Below the pieces are notes generated by a model. The model saw only the letters and a list, made by a program, of their open reading frames with translations. It was not told the DNA's origin and did not search any database. From Pseudoneurospora amorphoporcata (taxonomy: Eukaryota > Ascomycota > Sordariomycetes > Sordariales > Sordariaceae), in NCBI GenBank assembly GCA_033297205.1, contig MU859074.1, positions 62,001-126,000 on the forward strand: a DNA stretch of 64,000 nucleotides. Direction: 5' to 3'. The position numbers were made by a program, and so were the translations under genes. The first letter of the stretch is position 1. Each line of letters opens with the position of its first letter. Shown here in pieces: positions 11,886 to 28,241 of the stretch.

Positions 11886-12811
11886 TGGGCCGCTTGTGCT
11901 ATCGAGGTTGCGAATATGACTTTGACGGGGGTTTCGTCGGAGAGCGGACTTGCAGTTGGGAATACACTACGACGTCGCTTGGCGTCAATCACCGATATCT
12001 CTTGTGACAGCCAAGATGCTTGAATAACGAAAGCAGTTTTGAGTTCTGCGGTGTGCTTCCTCTCAAAGACGACCGACGATCATGAAGCGCAAAACTTGTT
12101 GTTTGCAATTGAAGAACCGGGTACAGCGGGAAGCAATTCTGGATGGTTGCATTGGTTCGTCCACTGGTGACCCACATTTAGCCAGGCGGTTAAGCGCATG
12201 AACAAACCTGGGGTTAGGGATCCACTGTCGTCTCCAACGACTCCAACTTTGTGCAACTCCACAATCAACCGCACCCCAAGTCCCCAACGCAACCTTCAAC
12301 GCAAACCTGGGGCATCCTCCCCAGAAAAAGAAAACAAATCAACTATCAACTGTGAACAAAACAACAAAAGTCGACATCTTCAAAGGGTACCTGCTTGAGA
12401 GACAGCGACAAGTCACAACGACATTGTGGATAATTCTCGAAAGAGCTCCCCAGGTTGTTTCGGAATATCGTCCGATCGACTCGCAAGCCCCACTTTGATC
12501 CCAGAATCTGCAAGTAGTACAAAGTCCCACGACAACCCGGGCGCATCGGCTTTGTTTACTTTCAACCTTCCTGAACTTCCGACATCAACAACCACGGCGA
12601 ACCTGCTTCTTTTCCCGCGCTCGAGCCCCAAACAATAGCAACGTTAAATGTACATTCGACTTCACCAAACCGACAATTGTGTGTCATGTTGAAACCAGGC
12701 TTTCACACCGCCTAACCCACATCACATGCAACGAAAACATAGCAGCGCTTGAATCCATCCAAACTAAAGAGATCCGATAAAAACAAAGCAAGACATTCAT
12801 CCATTGGCGTA
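11886..12811. other. intergenic DNA
   Basis: About 0.9 kb lies between two plus-strand genes. It presumably carries 3' and 5' untranslated sequence and the promoter of the 12.8-kb gene. Short overlapping frames on both strands show no domain. Confidence 0.55.
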
Positions 12812-13997
12812 ATGGCGCTTACATCGTCATCATCGCCCAGTGGAGCCGTCTCCAGCCGACAGACGGCTCTATCCATCGGCTGCGCTCCAAGGAAACAACT
12901 CAATAACATCGAGGTCCTCAGTCTGATGCGCCAGCAACGAGAACACCCGAGCCCACTAAAGGAATGGTCCCCCGTCCACCCAGGCATCCAGCTCAGGGTA
13001 AACCTGCTCAACAAGCTCATCTCGAACCTCGAATGTACCCATCTTCGCCTCCAACAAGAGGCAACAAAGACCCAACAAGCCTCCCAAATCGTCCAAGACT
13101 TCGCCGCATGGCCCTCGATAGCACCCGAGTATGCCGCCATCAAGGCAGCCAACCCGTGGCTAGCAAAACAAGCCACCAAGTATGCTCGACCCGTCATCGA
13201 GAAGGAGTATACCCAGGCGATTGCGTTTCTGCAAGCTAGACAGAGGAGGGAACGCTTACCAGAAGGGGAGAAGCTCAAGAGGATAACATCCGGGGAGGCG
13301 AGGACATCAAGTCCAGCGTCGAGTCCCGCGGAACATTGCGAGCTTAGGAAGAAGGCGAGTAGTCAGGACCTGCGAGCAAGTCTCGTTGCCCATCAAGGCT
13401 CGCTTGCTCGTCGTAGGCCAAGGACGCCCCCGGAGAAGGACGGAAACGGGAGACCGAAGACGCCGGAAACACCCACCCCTAATGTTGCGCGACGACCGAC
13501 CAAGACCCCAAGCCCGCGAGCAAGACCGCCAGTCAACGAGATCAAGAAACTACACCTCACTCCACACGGCCCGAACAAGCTTTCGCCTTCCGACACTCAC
13601 AGTACTCCATCGGGTCTGTCTCCCAGTCCGATGATGCCGAACCAACTCTCGAAACCGAACGCCTCGCCGTTGGCCTGCCTACAGTCGATGGGCATCGTCC
13701 TCACCCCCGAACAAAGACTGGAGTTCTCCCAGCGTGCCGAGCAACTGGAAGCCATGGCATATCTCGAACTGCGTTGGCATAGGTTGCATTACGCAATGAC
13801 AGAGATCCAAGAGTTCTGCGTCCGGGGGCTGGCAGTAAGGGAAAGCGAACGGATAGCCAAGATGATGTACCCAGTACGAAGACGCAGACCAAGCCTTAGT
13901 GGCAGCGGGGTTTCTGCGTTGCGGGGTTTACTGGCGGGCTTGGATGAGGACGACGACGTGACGCTCTTCGGTAGTGACGACGATTCGGGTGACGACC

Positions 13998-14031
<34 letters not shown>

Positions 14032-14995
14032 TGAATTCGAGAACGAACTGGACGACTATGAAAAGGAGTGGGAAAATGAGCTGGAGGATTCGGACTTGGA
14101 CGACGATTGCGACTCGGGAGAAAACGAGGACTCGGATGAGGACAACTTCCCCGGCTCGGCAGTTGCTTACAACCGCAAACACGGCGGTCGCGGCCCCGTC
14201 AACACCAGCAACACCCCGAATCTCTTCGCCCGTGCGGGAGCGCAAAGTAGGCTGTCCATGTCCGAGGACAACGAGCAGCAGCAGCAGCAGCAGCAACAAC
14301 AACAACAACAACAACAACAACTTCCTCTTGATCCCCATCACCCGCCCCTGCCTGACACGTCTCCTGTCATCTCCAGCGTCCGGCGCGACATTGTCCACCC
14401 AAGCATCGAACCCGAAACCGGGGAACCCATCGCCCTAACTCCCCCCGCCACACCAAAACCTGCCCCGCGAAAAATCAACCTCAACCCGCGCAACGTGAAC
14501 CTGCCACCTTCCAACCCGCGCGTCTCAGCGCTGAATCTCCACCTCGGTCTTGCTGGTGGCGTCAAGAATAAACCGAGCCCAGCACTAGCAAAAGAGATCG
14601 ACACCCTCTTACCCTGTGAAAAAGAGAACTTGGCTAGCACGCCGCTAAAGACGCCGAATATTAATCGGGGTAACGCGCGGCCGCCTGGTGGGACGGGGTT
14701 ACTCACGCCGGCAGCGTCGGGGACGAGTAATGGTGGGAAGAAGGGGGTGATGGATTTGGGGATTAAGAATAGGCCTGTTCTGAGGAAGGCTGGGGGGACG
14801 TCAGCGGTGGTGGTGAAGGAGGCTGCTGGAGGGAAGGGTGGTGCGGCGGGAGGAGGGAAAGAGGAGGCGGCGGCGGCGGCGGCGAAGGAGAACTGTCCCC
14901 CGGCTGGTGGAGGAGGCAGACCTGGTGGGCTGTTGAAGCCGGGGCTGGGAAGGAGATTTTCTTATCATGCTGGCGGTGGGAGGGTTTTGGGCTAG
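12812..14995 (+). CDS. large disordered protein with poly-Asp and poly-Gln tracts
   Basis: A single frame of 727 residues from the first in-frame ATG (MALTSSSSPSG). The frame is open a little further upstream but without an ATG. I do not recognise the family. An ordered-looking N-terminal part (about 30-150) contains NNIEVLSLMRQQREH and a helix-rich stretch, and a second block near 290-360 (LTPEQRLEFSQRAEQLEAMAY onwards) is helical. Between them lie Pro/Ser/Arg-rich segments with TPEK and TPSPR-like sites that look like kinase targets. Residues about 389-440 are extremely acidic, and a Gln run follows near 487-503. The C-terminal third is Pro/Gly/Asn-rich. The composition suggests a nuclear or scaffold protein, but this is inference. 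Triplet repeats at GAC and CAR codons should vary in length between strains. Confidence 0.75.
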
Positions 14996-15652
14996 GTCTG
15001 TTCGTAGGTATGGAAAGCCTTTTCTTCCCATATGAAGGAAATGGAAAAGGTGCAAGAGAAAAAAAAAAAAAGTGTTGTTGTTTATGCATAAACGAGTGAT
15101 TGGAGGTCTGTGAGAGACAGCTCCTGAGACCTAGAGGGATGGAAGGCATTCCAGTCTGGTGCCATGTCTCAGTTTGATGTGCTCCCTTGCACATACCGAT
15201 GGGTTCTTTTTTTGGCGCATCATTCTTGGATAACACATGACGGGGGGAGACAGTGAGCGAAGAGCGACAGGAGAGACAACAAGCCTGTTGGCTGCCTGCG
15301 AGCCAAAGCGGTTCCGGCAGCGAACTGAACAGATGAAGAAAAAGCAATACCCGTGTATATACATACATACATAGCCTGTGGCAGAGGGCGCATTTTATGG
15401 TGTTAGGATTACAATGATTACTAGAAGAAATACATATGAACTCAACTAGCATTATTGTTACAGTCTAAGCCGTCCGGACATCTCTATTTCTTTGCTGTAA
15501 TACGCTTCTCTTTCGGTTTACGTTCGTTGTCGCTGTTGCCTTTTGTGAGGATCTGGTACAATATGAGTAAGAGTTTTTTTTTCGGTGGGGAGGGCTGGGT
15601 AGGGTACATAAGACCACCAAACCTTTGATTTTTCATCAACAAAAATCTTGAA
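14996..15652. other. intergenic DNA before tRNA-iMet
   Basis: This holds the probable 3' untranslated region of the 12.8-kb gene, an A-run at about 15060-15071 and T-rich sequence leading to the tRNA. A long open frame on the minus strand here (14763-15452) is antisense and low complexity, and I do not support it. Confidence 0.55.
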
Positions 15653-15724
15653 AGCTGCATGGCGCAGCGGAAGCGCGCCGGGCTCATAACCCGGAGGTCA
15701 CTCGATCGAAACGAGTTGCAGCTA
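15653..15724 (+). tRNA. initiator tRNA-Met (CAT)
   Basis: A 72-nt cloverleaf with acceptor AGCTGCA pairing TGCAGCT, giving the A1:U72 pair typical of eukaryotic initiators, and discriminator A. The anticodon arm is CCGGG-CTCATAA-CCCGG, with the run of G:C pairs next to the loop that marks initiator tRNA. The D-arm stretch CGCAGCGGAAGCGCGC matches the fungal initiator pattern. The T-loop has GATCGAAAC instead of the elongator TTCGA. There is no intron. A T-rich stretch downstream from about 15730 fits RNA polymerase III termination. Confidence 0.95.
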
Positions 15725-16189
15725 AAGTACGTATTTCTTTTCTTTCTTTTTTTTAATCGATTCATTTTGTTCTCTTTTATAGGCATATTCCCTCTCCTGA
15801 TCAATCCAATTTTTTAAACCCAATTTTTTTTTGCCCCTGTGTTGGCCGCTTGTGAGAACCTCTCTTGCTTTTACCAATGATGCCTTCAATGCTAAAAATC
15901 CGTCTTTTTATGCATGAACTCGCAGTGCGGCTCTATTTTTGTGCGCCATTCATTCCGCTGAATGAATGAGTGTATGAATGGGGCTCATAAAAAAAGGCTT
16001 GGCGCTCCTACTACACCAAACCCAACCTGGACGACGGTAAGCTACCTAGTCGCGAGACCTTCAATCGTTGGTCGTTCGTTGGTCGTTGGTCGTTCAGGCA
16101 GCAAGCAAACAAAGCTCCATTACATTCCACCCAAGCGGGGTCAGCTACGTAAGATGTTGGAACAACGCAAATAAAAGAGCAAGTGATTG
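15725..16189. other. spacer between two tRNA genes
   Basis: About 465 bp. It contains T-rich tracts just after the first tRNA and a short GGTCGTT repeat near 16069-16095 (TTGGTCGTTCGTTGGTCGTT). I see no gene. Confidence 0.6.
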
Positions 16190-16261
16190 TCCGGTATAGT
16201 GTAACGGTTAACATATCGCGTTTTCACCGCGAAGCTCGGGGTTCGATTCCCCGTACCGGAG
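16190..16261 (+). tRNA. tRNA-Glu (TTC)
   Basis: A 72-nt cloverleaf. The acceptor TCCGGTA pairs perfectly with TACCGGA, with discriminator G. The anticodon arm is TCGCG-TTTTCAC-CGCGA, which gives anticodon TTC. The T arm is GGGG-TTCGATT-CCCC. No intron. Downstream GTTTCTTTTTG supplies a T-run terminator. Confidence 0.96.
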
Positions 16262-16736
16262 TTTCTTTTTGTTTTTCCATTTTATACCGCGTTCGTTTCT
16301 TTCTTTCTTTTTTTTTTTTTTTTTTTTTTTTTTGTGCAACCTCGGTATTCCGACCAAGCAATAGAATGATTGGCATATAGTATGCTGTTTTTTGCCGTCA
16401 AGAGACTTTGCAGACAGCAAGCAGCATGTATGTGGCTTTTCACCTTTTCACCGCGTGTTTGTGGGAGATGGAGCCATCGCAGAGTAATGACCGGAACACC
16501 TTTCAAGCAAGCAGACTTGTATGAGCTCAAAAATATGTAGTTGTTATGCCCAAGACTGGAAAGTGGTTCGTATGTATATACAAAGATGCCAAGAAATATA
16601 TAATATATATATATACCTTACACAATGAAGTCAGGCCTCAGTGGGCCATTCAAAACAACATCACACACGTTTCCTCCTCATCAGCCCCTCTACTAAAACA
16701 TTCCACACGAATTGCTCCCACGTCGGCTAGCTCACC
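16262..16736. other. spacer with T26 homopolymer, 3' of GH74
   Basis: It contains an uninterrupted run of 26 T at 16308-16333, 47 bp after tRNA-Glu. The right half must contain the 3' untranslated region of the minus-strand GH74 gene. No gene is seen. Confidence 0.7.
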
Positions 16737-19452
16737 TCACAAGCACTGCGAATAGTAATCATTCTGCTTCTGGCAAGTATAAGGCGACACGCAAGCCGTC
16801 GGGCCCGTCCACCCAATGCCTCCGCACTGAGCCCAGTGCTGCGCGAGGTTAGTGCCGGTAGGCGCCGCAGCCGACGAGGATTTGGTTCTGGTGGAAGAAG
16901 TAGAGGTAGTCGTCTTCACAGTCGACGTCACTAGCGTGGTAGTAGCCTTGCTGGTCGTGCTGGTCGTGCTCACCGGGGCCGCAGTGGAAATAGAAGTAGT
17001 AGTCTTGAGCGCTGACGACGTGGTAGCAGGGGCGGTACCGCTAATAGAAACCTGCGCATAAAGCACACCGCGTCCGTTGGTACCGACATACACCTGCCCA
17101 GCGACATTTCCGGAACCGACGACGTTGTTAGCAGAGATGGACCCAAAGCCCTGAGAGCCCTGGACGTCGGTCCAGGTAGCACCAGCGTTGGCGCTAGCGT
17201 AAAGCTTGTTGCCGCTGGCGCCGGTGCCGAAGACGTACAAGTTCCACGAGCCGGAAGCGGAGCCGACACCGAGGGAGATGGACTGCGTGTTGGTGACGCC
17301 GCTGAGCTGGGTGAAGGAGACGCCAAAGTTGGTGGAGCGGAAGACGCCCACATCCGTGCTGACGTACAGCTCGCCGGCGACGGCGGGGTGGGCGACCATG
17401 TCACGGACGGCCTTGGCGGAGCTGAGGGCACTAGAGATAGCGGTGAAGGTGGCGCCGATATCGACGCTGCGGTAGAAGGTGCCGGTGGAAGAGCCGGCGT
17501 AGAAGGCTGTGTTGTTGCGCTTGTCCGAGGCGATGACGGCGCCCGAGGGGAGCGAGGCCACGGCGGTGAAGGTGCCCTGGTTCTGCGAGCGGAGCACGCC
17601 GGCGTTACCGGATGACCAGACGATGGTGTCGGCGTCGGCAGAGTAGGCGACCGTGCCGCTGTTCTTGCTGGTGTCGGTGCCGTAGTGCATGTTCCACGAG
17701 GCGCCGCCGTCCGAGGAGACGGCGACTTGCTGCGAGCCGGAGCCGCTGCCAATACGGACTACGTTGGCCGGCTTGTTGCCTGCGTAGTCGACGTCCGTGG
17801 AGCTGGTCCACATGGGCGTCATCCAAGGCGTCTTGGGAGAGGTGCCCAGGTCGGCGCTGGTCGTGAAGGTGAAACCGCAGTCGTCACCAACGGCCGCCAA
17901 GAGCTCGGAACCACCGGGGGCGGAAGCGAGACCAAGGACTGCGAACTCCTCGATGCCGACGGCCAAGGATGAGATGGAGATGTTGTGGACCGTGTCCCAC
18001 TTGGTCAGGTCGTGGCCGCCGTAGACGGTGAGACCGGTGGCGTAGAGCCAGTGGTCGCTGTCGAGGGGGTTGATCTCGAGGGATTCGATCATCCAGCCGA
18101 GACGCTTGCTGTCCTGAGAGATGAAGCCAGCCTCGATCCAGGGGGCGTTGTTGGCCTGTTGGTCAGTTGGGTTAGTACGATGCTGGAAGACTGTGGAAGG
18201 GAATGCCTTACGGTCAATCCATAGTACCAGTTCTGGTTGGGATAACCAGCCCAATCCCAGATGGGAGACCAGGTGGCGCCCGAGTCGGTAGAGCGGAAGA
18301 TGTGGGCATCGGGCCACCACGAGTTCAAGCTGGCCACCATAATGGTACCGGGCTTCTGCAAGTCGACACCCAAGCCACCAAAGCCATAGTAGAGGTCGCT
18401 GCCGGAAACGGGAGTGATGTTCTTCCAGGTACCGTTGGTGATGTCGTAGCGGTAAACACCGCCGGCAGTGCCGTCGTAGGGACCGGTTCCATCGCTGTAG
18501 GTGAGATAAAGGGCCCTCTCGGTGGGTTGGAGCTTGCACTTGTGAGGGAAGTATGTGCCGGGCTGGCCAGCGACAGCGGACCAAGTGGCACCGGCGTCAT
18601 TGGAAACCCAGACGGAAGAAGTGCTGTTGGTGGCAGAACCAACAAAGATGCGAGAGGTGGCGCCGTTGGTGGTAGCGGAAGTCGAGTCGAAGGTAACAAA
18701 GGCAATGCCCTGCTTGTCGTTGTTGTAGCCGTTCGTATCGGAGGGGTCCACAATGTAGTCGCCGACGGCCGTGAACGAAGACACCTTGGAGAAGGTGACA
18801 CCGCCGTCTGTGCTCTTATAGAGACCGTTGCCGCTGCGAGCACCAAAGTAGATGACCTTGGAGTTCTTGGGGTCGACAGCAAGTCTCTCGCCCATGCCAC
18901 GGCCAGGCATGTTTCCTCCAACCTTGAAGGGCAGTTCGGTGGTAGACCATGTGGCACCTCTGTCGGAACTGCGGATGATAGCACCATTGTTGGGATCCCA
19001 TCTATGTAGTACCGTGTTAGTCCATGTCGAAGGGGGTTGAGAACCTTTTCAAGACTTGCGAGTTGGTGTACATGCCAGTGGCGGCATAGACCTTGTTGGG
19101 ATCTTGAGGATCGAGAGCAACAGCATCGATACCCCAGTTGCCCCTAATGATGGTATGGTCAGCATACCTTGGTGGAAAGAGGAAGGGAGTCGATGATATC
19201 TGGTAGTTCTTACCACTTGGCATCCGTAGTGATGGAGTCGGTAACGGCCGTCCAGGAGTCATCGGCATTCAGTCTGTAGAGACCGCCAATATCGGTACGA
19301 GCATATGCAACGCCCTTGGCCGTTGGGTGAAAGACGAAACCAGGAACGAAACCACCGCCACCGCCGATGTTGACGTTCTTCCAGGAAGCAGCAGCCCTCA
19401 CAGGAGCTGCCGCGGCTGCTAGAAGCAGCTGAATGACCGAGAAGCTCTTCAT
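16737..19452 (-). CDS. gh74-1: secreted GH74 xyloglucanase with C-terminal CBM1
   Basis: Exons complement(16737..18155, 18212..19001, 19060..19143, 19214..19452) give 843 residues. A signal peptide ([20 protein letters not shown]) leads into the tandem seven-bladed propeller of GH74: RTDIGGLYR with Asp54 as one catalytic acid, [33 protein letters not shown], and AVGDDCGF with Asp462 as the candidate partner. Repeated S-x-D-x-G-x-T-W (Asp-box-like) blade motifs are frequent. A Ser/Thr linker (about 735-805) joins a CBM1 ([20 protein letters not shown], conserved Cys and aromatics), which binds crystalline cellulose. The enzyme cuts the beta-1,4-glucan backbone of xyloglucan outside the cell. 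The second intron uses a GC donor (GCAAGT). The GT alternative adds residues not found in the family and leaves a 43-nt intron. It diverges from the GH2 gene. Confidence 0.95.
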
Positions 19453-24013
<4,561 letters not shown>

Positions 24014-24231
24014 GCTGCTTGGGTTAGGTTATTTAGGTCATGTATACGGACTCGAGTATAGCATACCGTATGTTTGCTTTTCTGCTTCTAGTCTAGTTAT
24101 TATCCTACCTAGTAGTAACATAGGGAATAGGGAATATAGGAAATAGGTATACCCATTGTAACAGACGATACGAAGGTTCCCAACATGCTCCTCATTTTGT
24201 CTAAGCTGGCTGGCTGGCCTTGGCCAGTCTA

Positions 24232-26464
24232 TCAAGCAGGAGGCAAAAACGAAGTAAACAAAACCCCCTGAATCGCCGCGTACATGACCATGAACATCAC
24301 GATCCCCTTTCCCAGCTTCTTCTTGTTCTTATTCTTGTCCCCACCTGCACCGATGAGCTGCTGAGCCAACCACCAGTACCACAGCGGATACCCGGACGAT
24401 ATCCGCGTGATGATCTGCACGTGGTACGTGCTTACCGCGAGGACCGAGAGCAGCACCTGTTCCGCGGCTGCCGAGCGGATGAGGATCTGCATGCGTTGGT
24501 GGGCTGTGGTTGATTCATCGGACTTGACGAAGCCCGATGAAGGGGTGTCCGAGGCGGACGAAGCCGGACCGGAAGCGGATGTAAGTGTTATGGACTTGCC
24601 ATCGGAGTTAGCGGTTGTTGCTGTTGCGGGTGGAGATGGAGGCCTCTGACTGAGCTGGTCCAGTGCCGACTTGACCAGGATTGCGAGCATCGGGGCAGCG
24701 AGTAGGAAGAGAGGGATGTTGGGAAGGGTCCAGTAGCGGAAGAAGCCGACGTTCCTGCTCACATGTTATTAGTTATTATTATTCATGATTTAGTATAATT
24801 TATCCCTTTGGGTGTTATGAGTATGTATGTGACAGAAGATGTCGGTGATAGGGAAAGAGTAGTAAGTAAGACGAGGCGTTCCGGTGTCCAATGGCGTGGT
24901 GAGTGAATGACCGAAGCCTCACTTGAGATTCTTTCACCCAGTCATGGCAAGCATCCAAACAAGGGGGGTTCAATCAGAAAAGGGGACTTACCAATAATGT
25001 TTCTGCACAAATGTGTAAATGCTAGGCACCACGGCAGTGCACCACTCTCTCGCTTCTTCCTGGGTCACAAGTCCCTCTAACCCACCGTCGGCACTCACAC
25101 CAGCACCAACGCCACTGCCGCCGTAGCCGCGGGCGCTACCGCCGGATGTCCCGGATACCGCTTCTACCCCGGATGATGTGGATAGGAACTTGTTAAACAA
25201 CCACAAACTCCCAGAAGGGCAGTACCTTAACCACGCCACAGTCTGCGGCACGATGCTCCCCGCCGCCACGAAGATCCCACCCAGGCCTAGGGCGATCAAT
25301 CTTGTCAGGGTCCTCAGCAGTGGAGTTTTCTGTCCAGAGATCAGAAAGCCAGAGAGGATGCTGAGGATTTCCCAAGCAAACGGCAACCCGTTCAAGATAC
25401 CGTTGCTCCTGAATAGAGTTCCGAGACCGAAGGAGAGCCCGGCTAGGAGGAGGTTGATGTCTCCTTTCACCGTCAACCCACTTCCACCCCTTCCAGCCTT
25501 TCCGGAAACAGCAGTTGTGGTGGCACCATCTTGCTCGGAATCAGACAAGCAAGACCTGGCATAAAACCACCACCCCAAAAACGAAAACAAAGCACAAGAG
25601 CTCTCGGCGTATGGGGCGGAGAGAAAAAGGCCGGCAGGCGAGAAGATGTGAAGGAGGGAGGTGAGGAGGGCTAGTTTCTCTGCTTGGAAAGGAGAAGAGT
25701 GGGAGTTGGAGCCGGAGGAGAGTGGTAGAAGGAGGGCTAGGTGGTAGAGAACAAGAGAGGCGAGGAGATGGGACGCGTTGGAGAGGACGAGGGCGGCGGT
25801 TGCTTCTACGAGGGCGGTCGGGGAGTTGGCGGGGGGCAGGGGCAGGCCGAGGGTGTGGAGAGCTGTTAGGTTTGTTAGTTACTGGCTTGTGTGTGAAGTT
25901 TGGGTGGGTAAGGTGTGAGGTGAGTGGTGTGGATAGCTAAGTCATATGAGTCTGAGGCGTGACTGGTAGGGACATGGTTTCCCTGTAACAAAGGGAGTAT
26001 ATCGCCGAACCAGCTGCTTATGACCTCTCATGCACTCACACAGCCTCACGACGTCAGAGCCTGTCCATTGTCATCTCCTACACTTCAGAGGAAAAAAAAA
26101 AGCAAAGAAAAAAACAAGGAAACTCACCCCGCAAAAGCGCCCTCACCCAAACCACCAACCCCGTCCCAAAAGCCCACTCCTGCTCATAAACATAATCCCT
26201 CTTGGCCGCGCTGACAAAGTAAATGGCATCCCAACTCGTGAACCTCGTCAGCAGACGCTTTCCAAAGTTCCTACTCCCTACACCATCATCACCATGTCCA
26301 AGGAGTAACAAGTCGGCTGAAGTATCGTATGCGCGGTCGTTGACGAGGGTCGAGCCAATGGCAATGGTGAGGAGCAAGAGTTTCCAGATGAAAAAGGACT
26401 TGAGGATTGTGCTGTGAGGGTGCGTGAGTGCGGGACTCGTGGAGGTGGTGGTGGTGGGTGTCAT
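24232..26464 (-). CDS. gpi18: GPI mannosyltransferase 2 (Gpi18/PIG-V)
   Basis: Exons complement(24232..24754, 24992..25862, 26128..26464) give 576 residues. The protein is a multi-pass membrane protein of the PIG-V family. RFTSWDAIYFVSAAKRDYVY near residues 75-92 carries the luminal acidic motif (Asp79) of these dolichol-phosphate-mannose-using transferases. IFSPAGLFLSAPYAES and KHYWNVGFFRYW (across the last intron) are typical blocks. It adds the second, alpha-1,6-linked mannose to GPI precursors in the ER lumen, which is needed for GPI-anchored wall proteins. A Ser/Thr/Ala-rich insertion (about 425-470) lies between helices and looks disordered. The C-terminus is short and hydrophobic. It is tail-to-tail with the GH2 gene, 218 bp apart. 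Confidence 0.9.
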
Positions 26465-28241
26465 GTCATTGGTTTGCGTTTGGATGGTTGTTGAGATATC
26501 TGGGGGTTCCGAGCTTGATGAGAGTTGTTGGTCTGTAAACGAGTCAGGGGCTTCTCGCGCGCTTGTAGCGTAAATTGGCGAGCTACCGGTGTTTCGGTAG
26601 GGCTGAACGAATACCTATGGTTAAAGCTCTCTCTTCCTTTGGCTTGCAATGCCGCTGTATGTGCCGTGTTGTGGCGTTTCAAGCCTCCATGGTGTTGTAC
26701 TGTACTGGCAGTGGAGGCAGCGCCTGGAAGTTGCAGCGACCTGAGTGACATTGCGTCGTGGCAGTGAAAGTATGAAAATTACCGTAACGTATGCGTTGTA
26801 TCGCAGAGAGATAATTGTTAACGCAACCTACCACTACGCTCGGACCTTATCCCCGGACGTTCTTCCTCGTGAGAGCTTCATCCCCTTTTCCCTTCAAGTA
26901 AACAAACTTCCCTTTCCAGCATCGGCAAGATCCTCGGGAGCAACCGGAACCAACCGCTCCCAGGTCCCAGGTCCCAGCCTCATCGTGGCGGTGAACCAAG
27001 ATCGCACGAGGCTCATCTGTCAGTAGGTAGTTGCGAGTGTCAAGTCTCGCGAATCTCGATTCCCATCAGTGAGCGGCGTGACACACCATGATGGACATCG
27101 GGGTGACGGACATCGGGGTCCTTCTGAACTCCGCTCCGAGCTCCCACGCAGGGCCCGGTTCGAATTGCGGCCGTGCGGGCAGGCGGGACTTCCCGATTCC
27201 CAAAAGCCCAAAATGTGACGTGCGAAAACTTCACATATTTGCGGTGAACAAGAATTAAAGGAAAAATTTCCCTTTTTTTTTGGTTTTGATGTTTTACGTA
27301 TGTACCTACATACGTTACCAACAGTACCCAGTCAAGTCGACGATCGAACCGATCCAACTTTTTTCCCGGCTTTTTCAGCGCTGAGCCGTGCCCCGCGCCG
27401 GAGGGAGCTCGGGCTGAGCGAGTCCCCGCTGCACTTGAAAAATCCACAAGTGGATCGAGGCTTTTCGGTGGCTTGGGCGGGCTGGGGGCATTCCACTCCG
27501 CTCGGGTTGGGTCCATCGTCGAACCGACTGTGACAGTGAAGAATTGGGAGAAATGGAGACAAGTCGAAGCCCGGCCATCTCCAGCTGCAGCCGCGCCGGA
27601 AATGCAGAACACTAGTCCGGAGTCCGGACTGCGCTGGATGCTTTTTTTTTTGTTTCACCGCCCAAAAGTTCAGCTGAAGGTGGGTTGTTTGGGAGAGTGG
27701 GGTATGTATCAACAACGACGAGGTGGTCCTTAACAGCGTTATGGAACTATGTACTCATTAATAATCGACCTGATGTTGAACGGAAATCACTCAACCAAGA
27801 TTGGCCCAACGGAGAATTTTATACAACCAAGGCCCCACGGCCGACGCCGACAACCTGGAAAGTCAGGGATAATATGCCTTTCGGGAAATCATGGGAACAT
27901 GGGGGTTGTGGAAACCGCAGACTGTTTCCCCCGTCGGAACGTCCGTGGAAGAAATGCCGTATGGTCGGTATAAAAAGAAATACGTTTGAATTTCGAACAA
28001 CCCTCTTCGTGACGCCGTCTGTGTAAAAAGTACAACCCCCCGTACGATACGGAAAAAACAACTGGACATCAATGTTTCTCAGTTATAACAAACGCTCCAT
28101 CGGTACAAGTCTAAACCATCAACCTCCTCTTCATATATCTTGATGTCTACCTCCTGTTGTATTCCTGTCTTTGTATATTCTTTCATACCAACCTCGGCCA
28201 GAGCAGCAAAGATGCTGTCCTATCACCCACCCTCAGCGCAA
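26465..28241. other. intergenic DNA between VTI1 and GPI18
   Basis: 1.8 kb containing the GPI18 promoter (left end) and VTI1 3' sequence (right end). A perfect palindrome ACGTATGTACCTACATACGT lies at 27296-27315. An open frame of 190 codons on the minus strand (27040-27612) shows no domain, and I do not support it. Confidence 0.55.
27296..27315. repeat. 20-bp perfect palindrome
   Basis: ACGTATGTACCTACATACGT has 9-bp arms around CC. It sits about 830 bp upstream of the GPI18 start and contains the TACCTA core seen at other intergenic palindromes here. Confidence 0.8.

Noticed and set aside
14763..15452. 229-codon minus-strand frame
   Set aside because: Half of it is antisense to the 12.8-kb gene, and the translation is Pro/Ser low complexity.
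18203..19009. 268-codon open frame on the plus strand inside GH74
   Set aside because: It is antisense to a well-supported conserved exon, is Gly/Val-rich, and is a by-product of GC-rich codon use in the real gene.
19002..19044. GT-donor version of the second GH74 intron
   Set aside because: It closes in frame but gives a 43-nt intron and extra residues absent from the GH74 family. The GC donor restores the family sequence exactly.
27040..27612. 190-codon minus-strand frame
   Set aside because: No motif, and two other overlapping frames of similar length exist on both strands. Nothing suggests selection on one frame.
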